Below, one piece after another: positions 9,905-19,196 of a stretch of 64,000 bases of DNA. A program made the position numbers and the translations under genes. The notes below the pieces were generated by a model that did no database searches, was not told the origin of the DNA, and worked only from the letters and a program-made list of their open reading frames with translations. Within the stretch, counting starts at the first letter, position 1, and the number at the start of each line of letters is the position of its first letter. The stretch lies in NCBI GenBank assembly GCA_002286855.1, contig NRSV01000001.1:782276-846275 (forward strand), in the 5' to 3' direction. This stretch comes from Bipolaris cookei (Eukaryota > Ascomycota > Dothideomycetes > Pleosporales > Pleosporaceae).

Positions 9905-11749
9905 GTCAAGTCTTTACGATGACGTTTTCATACTTGGTTCAACCTATCACCTGTTGATGTTTGTTGACGTATCTACGACTGTAACGTGGCTATGGCTTCT
10001 ACGATTATTTTAGCGGGTACAGGGCGCATGGGATCTGGCGCAACGGTTCTGAAATGAAGTGCTCAAATCAGAAAAAAGATACCCCTACTGATGGCTAATC
10101 CATGAGCGATTTTGAACTGCTAGGTTCTCGAATCATCATTTTATGTATTCGTACTCTTTTTGAAAATCACGATCACAAAGATAGATGCCTTTACACTTTA
10201 GTCTTCTCCAAAATGCCTTAGTTTCCAAATTTCTAGTCTTATTCCTTCCTTGATTCTTTCGCTCACGTTTGTCACCCTTGTCCACCAGTAAATTAACCTT
10301 TTGTCCGCGTGGCCACTCTTTTAGCAGGGGGGGAGCTAACCATGATAACCACTTATTTTCTCTCCTCTTCCCTCTTTTCTCTTTCGCCCAATAGAAAGAC
10401 CCGGCGGCACGCTGCGGATGCGACAGACCCTGCATGGTTTTTGCCCAACTTTGACCAGGGTAGGTGTTTTTAGGTGCCCGTACCCTGGGGAATATCCAAC
10501 AGGGTTGTAATCTTTTTTACCCCAGTCAAAAAGGGTGAGAAGGAGGGAGTGATGAGCGCATGGTGCGTTTATTTCTCCGCTTTACAAATTGTTTGTCTAG
10601 CGTGGGTTTTTGGCCGCTTGTATTCTGCTTCTCCAACCCCCCCCCTTTTTTGGCCGTGCCTTCTGCTTGCTGATGTGGGAGTTGTGGGAGAACAAAGCAA
10701 GTAAGTAGAAACCATGGGTGCAATGATGGCGTATATGCTAGTTGAGTGGGCGGATGGCATGACGTTCGATATCCCGACTCTGCTCCTTTTTAGTACCATT
10801 CGTGAACCAAGCGCGGGTTCCTTTGTTTTGTTTTTCTTGGATATTCTTGCAATAAAAGCTCCGTCTTGATTTTTCTTCGTTTCCAACGGGACGGCGTGGA
10901 AAAAAAGGAATGTTTGTGGGTTTTGGGCACGTTGTGCGAATAATGGTTTACGTATGTTTCCGTGATTCACGTGCTGGCTACGCAATGCTATCTCCATTAT
11001 CTTGATGGATTTTGTTTTTAGTTCTACACCTGTTTTACCCCTCATGTTGGGTTTAGGGATGTGGAGATGTGGGTTGGGTCAACTAGCAGATTTAGCATGG
11101 TGGAGAGAGTCCTTTGGGTCCTTTGATCCCAAAGACTTGACTACCACCCACGTGTGGTCAACTGCCATGCCTCAGCCTTTTCCACTTCATCGTCTCTGCA
11201 ACGAGAAAACTACAAATAGAGTCCTTCAAATTTTTCTGCGTCAATCTGTGCGTGAGGCTAGATGCGCTTTTTGTTCTGGTAATTTCAGAAGTGGTAAAGT
11301 TCACAGAGCCAAAGTATAGAGTGCACTCCTCGTCATTTTCCCCATTCATTACTACACAAGAATTGAATCGCGGGTCCGCATTTGTCAATCAGCCTTGTTT
11401 GCAATGATTCGCTCTGGGCCCAAGGAAGATCTCTGGCGCCTGTGTTCCGACATTCCGACGCTCCGACTCTTGTCTTTGGTACCCCGACGCTTTTGAGGCT
11501 GGGGCTAACCAGGTTCTATGTGGAATTTGGCGAATCAAGGGGTACGATCCGTGAACAAGCACAATCAAAATGCACCGCCAGTAGGTTGATCATAGCCAAT
11601 CGATCGCACTCGGACTCTTTCCAATGCATTCAATTCAATACGAGGTCTCGATTTGACAGATCGTTTCCCCGGAGCAAAACAAAGTTTACTCTACGGAATG
11701 CCGCATTGGCACATCAACACTCGCTGCTATGAATTCATTTTGTGCTTCG
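9905..11749. other. Intergenic, homopolymer-rich, no gene seen
   Basis: About 1.8 kb between the 3' ends of the coiled-coil gene and the transcription-factor gene. It contains T- and C-rich runs, such as C9 followed by T6 near 10640. Open frames on both strands are compositional and carry no domain signature. Confidence 0.45.
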
Positions 11750-13843
11750 TTATGCGCCGTGGAACTCGTCTTCCGTCAGCGCTTGGAACCATGAGTGCTC
11801 GTCCATGCTGTTTCCATCAAGAGGCGTGCCTCTAGTGCTGCCACGGACCTCGGCCCCGGCAAGCGCTAAATCAGGAGGCGTAGATCGAACTGTATCCAAA
11901 TGAGCAAGGCCCGCTGCCGCAGAAGCCGCACCTCTCGTCACCAACAGACCAGCTATCTTTGCTCCACGAGTATCGAAATCTTCAGCCACTTTGTTTACCA
12001 ATGCGACAGTCGAGTTGTTGAGCAGCGTCAGCGCAGACCCGAGAAAATCTGCTGATTTACTTGACAGGCGCAGCATCCACTTGTATTCATCTAGCTTCTT
12101 TCGGTACTGGGCTGCTTCGTCCTCAGTATTGGATGTCACCCACAGGAGAGATACGAATGAACCGATGAGAACAAAGTTGTACTTTGACGCAGAGTACCAG
12201 AATGATTGATGGTGCTCAGGCCGCAGAGATTGAACAAATCTCATGGCCGAAGTGAGTCGTGTTTGTGCTGCTTGCCGGCAGATGAAGCACAGCTCTACAT
12301 CATCTGCCGACGATAAAGAGCGGATGATGCGCCGATGTAACGTCATTTCGACGGCATAATAGCCGAGATGAAGATAGCCTACGCTAGAAAGCTTTCTCGC
12401 AGCAATGTCTTGCATTTTGAGGGTTGGTGGCATGTCGGCATACCATTGACGCAGGGCAAGCTGCAGCGGCTTTGCAGTGTCAAGAAGCGAGCGCACGCCT
12501 TCACTCGCACGACATGCAAACTCGCGTTCAGCTTTGATAGTGTAAAAGGTTGTTAGAATTCTTGCCAGAATCTTTGTGAGCTCGACCATGTAGCAGAACA
12601 AGACGCGACCCTTCTCCACTTCTGTGCTTCCGTCTTCGTCGTCTTCATCTGCGGCATTTTCGGGGAAGTCGTATTCGTTGAGCGGTTGCGCCTCCCAGTC
12701 TGATGGCGTGATGTGCGAGGGTCTGCCATGGATGAGCGAGCCCCATTTGTCCTGCATGTATACAGCCCACGCCAGGCGTTTTCGAAGCCCACGCTCCCAG
12801 CTTGGAATGTGCCATTCTGTGCAATCGAGGTGGAGACCCATGTCCTGAGCAAGACCAACAAGTTGCGTCGTCATAGCCCAGCTATTTCCCTCATGTCGCT
12901 GGAGAAGCAGTAAACCTGCCTGTATGGTCGAGAGCTTGGGCCGATGGACAATATTACTATACGACTTCATGGCTAGCTCCTCTAGATAAGAAACATCCGG
13001 TTTCGGAAGAGAGGTCAACTCAGTCGAATAAGACCACCAGTCCAGAGCTAGGAGATAGACTGCAGCAAGGAGAGGTGGCGAAAACTCCCTGTGCGTACGT
13101 GCATACTTTTCTAGGAAGACCTTCTTATGCAATATTGGAAAGCTAGGGTGGACAATTCGGAAGTATAGGTGGATCAAAGCGGATCCATGAGGTGCGACAG
13201 CTATTTCTATCGCGTCTAGATCTGGAATATCATGCTGGTGGTTGAGTGAGCTGACATCGGGCAATGAGATGAACGTTGTGGCGCCTATATCATCCACTCG
13301 CCTCAACGTAGACAGTCCAGCAGACGAACCAGAATTTTGAGGGCCTTGAGTTGGTTCATATGCAAGTAGAAGTTTTTCATACTCTGAAGTAGATCCAAGA
13401 AGACGGCTGTGCCTACCAGTCTGCAAGCCCAGCGTCTTCTTCAGAAGTGAGGGACCACGAAGGTTCGCGTAATCATCTATTGGTGGATCCTGACGGATCG
13501 TGGCGGGCACATTCTGAGGTGATGTAGATGCAGCAGTACTGCTCCTGCGACTGTTTGGTGAATATGCCAGTGGATTTGGGATAGATTCGCTGGGCTCCGG
13601 GCTGGCGTTGATCGTTAGTGCTCGTCGTTTTCGCGGTGGCGGGTTCTCGTTGAATGTGCATTCCTGGTGGTGAAAGCGGCACAGAAGGCAGGGTTGGTGA
13701 TCATCTGGTTTCTCGCATCGTGACTTGCGCCGACGGCAGGGGTCGCATGGGCGTCGTGATCTTGCTTTGGGAGCGTTTTGGGAGTTGATTACTTGCGGGA
13801 ATAGGTGGCTTGGTGCGAAAATCTCGTCCGGGATAATGTCCAT
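11750..13843 (-). CDS. Zn2Cys6 transcription factor resembling TamA/DAL81
   Basis: Single-exon 697-aa nuclear regulator. The N-terminal binuclear zinc cluster has C33-X2-C36-X6-C43-X8-C52-X2-C55-X6-C62, flanked by basic residues, and should bind CGG-type half-sites. The middle region (about 220-480) is a fungal transcription-factor homology domain, with LVGLAQDMGLHLDCTEW and RKRLAWAVYMQDKWGSLIHG being typical. The cluster spacing (RRPCDPCRRRKSRCEKPDDH) and the DMGLHLDCTEW-to-GRPSHI stretch resemble, from memory, the TamA/DAL81 (UGA35) family, which co-activates use of GABA, urea and other poor nitrogen sources; this assignment is moderate. It lies next to and on the same strand as the NCS1 permease, supporting a role in the nitrogen cluster. 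The ATG at 13843 gives a natural N-terminus before the zinc cluster. Confidence 0.88.
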   Translation of the reverse strand: MDIIPDEIFAPSHLFPQVINSQNAPKARSRRPCDPCRRRKSRCEKPDDHQPCLLCRFHHQECTFNENPPPRKRRALTINASPEPSESIPNPLAYSPNSRRSSTAASTSPQNVPATIRQDPPIDDYANLRGPSLLKKTLGLQTGRHSRLLGSTSEYEKLLLAYEPTQGPQNSGSSAGLSTLRRVDDIGATTFISLPDVSSLNHQHDIPDLDAIEIAVAPHGSALIHLYFRIVHPSFPILHKKVFLEKYARTHREFSPPLLAAVYLLALDWWSYSTELTSLPKPDVSYLEELAMKSYSNIVHRPKLSTIQAGLLLLQRHEGNSWAMTTQLVGLAQDMGLHLDCTEWHIPSWERGLRKRLAWAVYMQDKWGSLIHGRPSHITPSDWEAQPLNEYDFPENAADEDDEDGSTEVEKGRVLFCYMVELTKILARILTTFYTIKAEREFACRASEGVRSLLDTAKPLQLALRQWYADMPPTLKMQDIAARKLSSVGYLHLGYYAVEMTLHRRIIRSLSSADDVELCFICRQAAQTRLTSAMRFVQSLRPEHHQSFWYSASKYNFVLIGSFVSLLWVTSNTEDEAAQYRKKLDEYKWMLRLSSKSADFLGSALTLLNNSTVALVNKVAEDFDTRGAKIAGLLVTRGAASAAAGLAHLDTVRSTPPDLALAGAEVRGSTRGTPLDGNSMDEHSWFQALTEDEFHGA

Positions 13844-14357
13844 GGCTGCTGGTAAGGATATAGGGTATATAACCTTCTGTGCGATATATGAAATCCGATG
13901 GCATTGGCAATGCTAGTCTGCGGTAGATATTATTGCTGTGACTGATTCATATCCGCTCAAGCAATGCTTGGTAGCTTGTTGTGGTGCTCCCCAGTGCGCT
14001 ACGAACATAGTTCATTAAAACAACCTTGATGCTTAGTGCACTTCGGATCTAACTATCCATTGCCGTAGAGAAGACCCTTGAGCCTATGATCGTCTGATTG
14101 ACCATCAACAATGAGAGTGAACTAATTGAGAGGTCGTTGAGGCACACGATAAGAAGCGGGAAAAGCCAAGCCAACCAGGGCGCCGATCAAGCCGGGATTA
14201 ACCAGCTATATCACCAAGAGCAATGTCAGCTTCATGGTGCCCAAGAAGACATGGGCATTGGAAAAACGACAATATAGGAATAAAATCTTTGATTTGGCCT
14301 CAATTTTTCTATATAAGGATGGAACCATCCATGACGTAGATTTCTAATTATGATTAT
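13844..14357. other. Spacer between TF promoter and permease 3' end
   Basis: About 0.5 kb on the minus-strand path from the permease stop to the transcription-factor start. It holds the TF promoter (a TATAGGGTATATAACC stretch near 13859-13875 is the best TATA candidate) and the AT-rich permease 3' flank near 14310-14350. No coding signal. Confidence 0.5.
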
Positions 14358-16147
14358 CTAAACTACTTCCTTTATTTCCTTCGTTTTTGCAACCGTTGTT
14401 TCTTTAGTTGAGACTTCTTCGCCTTCGAGAACAGACGATGCGACATCTTCGAGCTGTGGGGGATATACAGCGAACTCAACTAGTGACTTTGTTGGTACAG
14501 AAATGTACGTACAAACCACATAGTGCGTAGAGGTTGAGAGGCAAATTCCAAAGGTCCACGCGAATGTGTAGATCTTCCATGAGCCACCAATTTCAAGTGT
14601 GTTATCGATGCTTTTCGCAAAGCCCGGCAAGAGAGGCGCGACGCCCGTAAGAAAAGACACCCAGGCTCTCCAGTTCCAGCCGTAATCATACCAATAAATA
14701 CCATGGGAGGTGTATAGCTGATCGACGTCGAGCTTACTCTTCTTGACAAGGTAGTAATCAGTGATCATTGTGCCTGCAAGAGGTCCCATGAGGCAGGAGT
14801 AGCCACCCAGGAAGGCAAGTAAGCCCGACGCATTCCTAACAATATTCCAAGGCGTGCAGGCAATGGCAAAGATTGAGAGAAAGACGGTAGCCCTGAAATT
14901 GTCGATATATTTGGGCATCATACCTGATACGTCGTTTGAGAATGGATAGGTACCCGCTGCAATCTGGTTGCCGATGGTCGCAAGGAGGAAGCTGGCAGAT
15001 ACGAAAAACTTTGCTGCCCGGGAGTCGAACTTGGCAATAACATTTGGCATGTACCACTCGAACTCGCCCCATAGATATGAATGGGCGTCGGTGACAAATA
15101 TTGGTGTCAATGCCCCAAGTGTTCCAATTATGGGAAGAGCAAGGAACTGATGGTTGCCAGCCATCCGGTTTTTGGAGAACCTGCCAAAATCGGGCATGTT
15201 GGTTGCCAACGAAGAGAAGAGTCCAATGACAGCATTGAGTCCTTTCAGCACTGAGTAGGCGGTATTCATATACGTGGAAGTCAGTTTCATTTCTCCCTTG
15301 ATGAGCGGTCCGCCGCTGACAAACACATTAGTATATTACGCTGCTCCAGATTGCAAAGGAACCTCACCCTTTTGTGATTGTAACAGCCCAAATAAATAAG
15401 GCCAAAAACGTTGGGGGGACTACGATGCTCTTGATCCAAAACATAACACGCAACTTGGAAATTTTCATGAGCGCCAGCCCAGTTTGTAGGAACCAGTACA
15501 AGACCAGGCAAAGCAACCCAGCAGCTAACATTTCGTTTAGAAATTGGTCAACCTGTCAGCAAACATGGAAACTTACAATCAATCCCAGCACTCTCGGGCA
15601 GGTGATTCGGAAAAGTGATGAAAATCGGCCATATGGCTTCGATGCAGCGCTGGAGGTAATTGCTAGCTTGGACTGTGAGGATAGCAGTCCAGATCATGGC
15701 AACGAAAGATCGAATGGCAATGGCTGGGATGGAGCCATACATTCCAAAAATACTGCGAACAATGACTGGGAAGGAAACAGCGTACGTAGCACCCATCTTA
15801 GCGGTGAGGGTGATGACTACGCTACAGATGGCAAAACCGAAAAATACAATCGGGATTGTTTCTCTAGCGGTGAATCCCAGAGCCATGACACTGCTGACAG
15901 TCGAAATCAGAGGAGGAGCCAGCATATCCGCACACCAGTATGCCCAGTAATCCAGAGCGCCCCAGGTGCGCTGTTCCGGAGGGATTGGGTCCATATCTGT
16001 TATGAAGGAGACCATCAGTATTGTTGCAAGCCAGGAAGTCTCGAGTAGCTACGCACCTTGGTTCGACCAGCGTGAGCCATACTTTCCGCTCTTGAATGGA
16101 ACCCTCAGATGGAGGTGAGGTGCAAGCCTCGCCTTGAGTACTGACAT
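14358..16147 (-). CDS. NCS1-family nucleobase/ureide permease
   Basis: Plasma-membrane symporter of the NCS1 family (Fur4/Dal4/FurD-like), which imports uracil, allantoin, uridine or related compounds. Four exons in transcription order: 16147-16057, 15996-15577, 15524-15368, 15315-14358, with introns of 60, 52 and 52 bp; all phases agree, giving 541 aa, the family length. The N-terminus has the family signature SRWSN-DMDPIPPEQRTW followed by YWAYWCADM; about 12 hydrophobic segments follow, including LCLVLYWFLQTG and WAWTFGICLS-type helices, and FSKNRMAGNHQ. The 5' end faces the biuret/allophanate-type enzyme across a 588-bp shared promoter, implying joint control and a substrate feeding that enzyme. 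The exact substrate cannot be read from sequence. Confidence 0.92.
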
Positions 16148-16735
16148 GGTCGCGTATGTTCGAGTGTGAAGAACACAAACCAAACACCAAAACTCTTGTT
16201 CATACCCATCTACCAGCGATACGTTTAATACCAAAGACAACCTGGCCAGGGCATGGTGTCCGTATCAAGATCGCTTCCGCAGATATCCACATTGGAGGTT
16301 CCATCGTGACAACCCATATCTACCAAGATAGGAACTCTCGGCGCCACGAAACATATGTGAGAATGCGTATGATTTTCGGCAGAACCATGTTGATATGAGC
16401 CGTAGAGTGAGAAACCAGGTTTGTCTTGACTTGGGTATCCACGAGGGGGGCTTATCAGAAGATGCGCTAAATGAAATTAGGGTTGGTACTGTTCTGATAA
16501 GACCCCAGAGTTCTCGCGCCGCCGCCCGCCGTAGGCCCGCTGCATACTCCGTTTTCGGGCAGGTCGCAGATGACAATCTTCATTCAGAATGGGCTGAATG
16601 CCAAAGATGCAGCATCTTGCTGCACTCTTGGAGCTCTTTTATTACCATAATCCATTCAGCTAATTCTGAACACTTCATCTCTCTCCTTGTATGTTATCTT
16701 GACCAGTGTCAAGTAAGCGCCTATACTCAGACACC
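16148..16735. promoter_or_regulatory. Divergent promoter with three HGATAR (AreA-type) sites
   Basis: Shared 588-bp region between the permease and the fusion enzyme. HGATAR sites, the target of AreA/Nit2-class nitrogen GATA factors, occur at 16452-16457 (TTATCA, minus), 16495-16500 (TGATAA, plus) and 16694-16699 (TTATCT, minus). A GC-rich block with CCG/CGG triplets at about 16515-16560 could serve the neighbouring Zn2Cys6 factor. Binding is inferred from motif and gene context only. Confidence 0.55.
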
Positions 16736-18931
16736 ATGGCAAAGACAACTGCGAAACCCAACATGGTCTCTTTTGACGCAAAGCCATACGCCTTTTCTTT
16801 TCCCCTGGATCACACTGCATTGCTCATCATAGACATGCAGCGCGACTTCCTACTCCCCCAAGGATTCGGTGAGATTCAGGGTGGAAACTTGGAAGCAGTT
16901 CAAGCTTCCATTGCGCCCACTAAACGACTCCTAGACGCATGTCGAAGCGCAGGCATGAACATCGTTCATACACGCGAAGGACATGAACCAGACCTCTCAG
17001 ACTGCCCTTCATCAAAGCTCACTAGGCAAGAAGCAGCCCCTGGCAACACCCAGCATAAACTAGTCATTGGCGACAAGGGGGAACTGGGTCGCCTGTTGAC
17101 CAGAGGAGAACACGGCCACGACATTATCGATGAATTGAAGCCGCTGCCTGGTGAGATAGTCATCGATAAGCCTGGAAAAGGCTCATTCTGGAACACGCCC
17201 ATCCTACATCAGCTCAAAGCGCGAGCCATCACACATTTGATTGTATCGGGCGTCACTACAGAATGCTGCTTCGCCACAACCATTCGAGAAGCAAACGACC
17301 GCGGCTTCGAATGCTGTGGCATTGAAGAAGCAACTAGTGGATACAACGATACATGCTTTAAGAAGCCAACACTAGACATGATCCACTGGTCACAAGGCCT
17401 TTTCGGCTTCATTGGCAGCCTACAGCCCCTCGTTGAGGCACTTGAGCCTTTCTCCACAAAGCAGATTCAACTCGGCTCTACACCTCCCCAAACACCACCT
17501 GAATTCGATGGCGACCTCACAATATCCAGTCTGCAAAAAGCCTACAAGAACGGTCTTTCGCCTCTGACCGTCGTCGAAGTAGTATACAGCAAAATCGAAT
17601 CATACAAAAAGATCGACCCAGCCGTATGGATCCACCTCCAACCCCTCGAATCCACTCTAGAAGCCGCTCGAGAACTAATCACCAAATTCCCCGATCGAAC
17701 CGCTCTTCCCCCTCTCTTCGGCATCCCCTTCAGCGTCAAAGACAGCATCAACATTGCAGGCCTCCCCACCACAACCGCCTGCCCGCCCCTCGCCCACATC
17801 CCCTCCACCTCCGCCGTCGTCTACGAGAAAGTCATCTCCCAAGGGGCCCTCTTCATCGGCAAAACAAACCTCGACCAGCTCGCCACAGGCCTAGTCGGCT
17901 GCCGCAGTCCCTACGGCACCCCCCACTCCGTCTACCACCCCTCCTACATAAGCGGCGGCTCCAGCAGCGGCAGCGCCGTCTCCGTAGCCGCAAACCTCGT
18001 TTCCTTCTCCCTCGCCACCGATACCGCAGGTTCCGGGCGCGTTCCTGCAGGTCTAAACGGCATCGTCGGCTTCAAACCCACTCGAGGCACCATTTCCTTC
18101 CGCGGCATAACGCCCGCCTGCTTATCCCTCGATTGCATAGCACTCGCTACAAAATCCATCTCAGATGCCAGAGCGCTCTGGCAAACCTTGGAGAGCTACG
18201 ACCCCCTAGATCCCTGGTCCAAACCAGCCTTAGCATTCGAACGCCATATCAACAGCATCGGCCCTCAATCTTCGACCTTCAAATTCGGGATTCCGCCGCA
18301 AGAAGCGCTGGCCGTTTGCTCCGCCCCAACACGCCGTTTGTTCAATGACACGGTATCTAGACTCCAATCGCTCGGTGGCGTCCTCACACCGATAAACTGG
18401 TCCCCCTTCCAAAAAGCAGGAGAGTTACTGTACGAAGGGACATTTGTGTCTGAGCGCCTCGCCTCTCTCCCGGACGACTTCCTTGAGAAGAATAGAGCGG
18501 GATTGCATCCTGTTACTGCGCAGCTAATGGATGCTGTGGTGCAGAGAAAGAGTTCGGCTGTAGATGCGTATCGCGATTTACAGGCTAAAGCGGTGTATAC
18601 GCGCCAGGCGGAGGAGGTGTTTGCGTATTCGGTGCGGGGAATCGATGTGCTTGTTGTGCCAACGACGCCGACGCATTGGAAGATTGACGAGGTGCTGGAG
18701 GATCCGATTAGGAAGAATAGCATGTTGGGGGAGTTTACGCATTGTGCGAACGTGTTGGATTTGTGTGGGGTTGCTGTGCCGGCGGGGGCGTACCCTGTTA
18801 GAGAGTTGAGTGGGCGGGAGGAAGATGAAGGTGTGTTGCCGTTTAGTGTGACGTTCTTGAGTGGATCGAGGCTGGATGCCGAGATGCTGGAGATTGCGAG
18901 GCGGTTTGAAGAGAGCATGTGTGGGCAGTAA
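16736..18931 (+). CDS. Fusion: biuret-hydrolase-like cysteine hydrolase + allophanate-hydrolase-like amidase
   Basis: Single-exon bifunctional enzyme, 731 aa from the ATG at 16736 (ACACCATGGC context); an in-frame ATG at 16706 would add ten residues but has a weaker context. Residues about 15-238 are an isochorismatase-fold cysteine hydrolase with the expected triad Asp33 (IIDMQ), Lys145 (IDKPGKGSF) and Cys178 (GVTTECC). Motifs HTREGHEPDL, GRLLTRGEHG and REANDRGFEC resemble bacterial biuret hydrolase (BiuH) more than other members, from memory. Residues about 260-731 are an amidase-signature domain: Lys335, GGSSSGS at 407-413 and nucleophile Ser433 in DTAGSGRVPA, typical of allophanate hydrolase (AtzF, Dur1,2). 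The C-terminal domain of full-length allophanate hydrolase is absent. Predicted chemistry: biuret to allophanate, then to ammonia and CO2. Cytosolic. Other ureide substrates (ureidoacrylate type) remain possible. Confidence 0.85.
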   Translation: MAKTTAKPNMVSFDAKPYAFSFPLDHTALLIIDMQRDFLLPQGFGEIQGGNLEAVQASIAPTKRLLDACRSAGMNIVHTREGHEPDLSDCPSSKLTRQEAAPGNTQHKLVIGDKGELGRLLTRGEHGHDIIDELKPLPGEIVIDKPGKGSFWNTPILHQLKARAITHLIVSGVTTECCFATTIREANDRGFECCGIEEATSGYNDTCFKKPTLDMIHWSQGLFGFIGSLQPLVEALEPFSTKQIQLGSTPPQTPPEFDGDLTISSLQKAYKNGLSPLTVVEVVYSKIESYKKIDPAVWIHLQPLESTLEAARELITKFPDRTALPPLFGIPFSVKDSINIAGLPTTTACPPLAHIPSTSAVVYEKVISQGALFIGKTNLDQLATGLVGCRSPYGTPHSVYHPSYISGGSSSGSAVSVAANLVSFSLATDTAGSGRVPAGLNGIVGFKPTRGTISFRGITPACLSLDCIALATKSISDARALWQTLESYDPLDPWSKPALAFERHINSIGPQSSTFKFGIPPQEALAVCSAPTRRLFNDTVSRLQSLGGVLTPINWSPFQKAGELLYEGTFVSERLASLPDDFLEKNRAGLHPVTAQLMDAVVQRKSSAVDAYRDLQAKAVYTRQAEEVFAYSVRGIDVLVVPTTPTHWKIDEVLEDPIRKNSMLGEFTHCANVLDLCGVAVPAGAYPVRELSGREEDEGVLPFSVTFLSGSRLDAEMLEIARRFEESMCGQ

Positions 18932-19196
18932 TGACTTTGCAAAATCAGTATTTACTTGAAACAACATGTTATAAAAGTGTGGGACGTGAACTGTGAACAA
19001 GTATCGTATCATAGCCTATCAACTGCGACCCTGCACAGGATCAATGTTATACACAAGGAAAGAAGAAGACGGAAACAACAAAGACCAAGTGCGCTGCACT
19101 AGAGACCCCAACGCCACATGTATACCAAGCTAAAATGACATCCTTCATGTACGCTCATTTCATTCAACATTGACTGTGTCGTCATCCATGTGCATC

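Noticed and set aside
10136..11045. Two minus-strand frames of 99 and 158 codons
   Set aside because: Lys/Arg-rich because the plus strand is T/C-rich. No recognisable domain.
16706..16735. Upstream in-frame ATG for the fusion enzyme
   Set aside because: It adds ten non-conserved residues, while the ATG at 16,736 has a much better context (ACACCATGGC).
17626..18348. A 240-codon Arg/His/Pro-rich frame on the plus strand
   Set aside because: Shifted-frame shadow of the amidase domain, low complexity.
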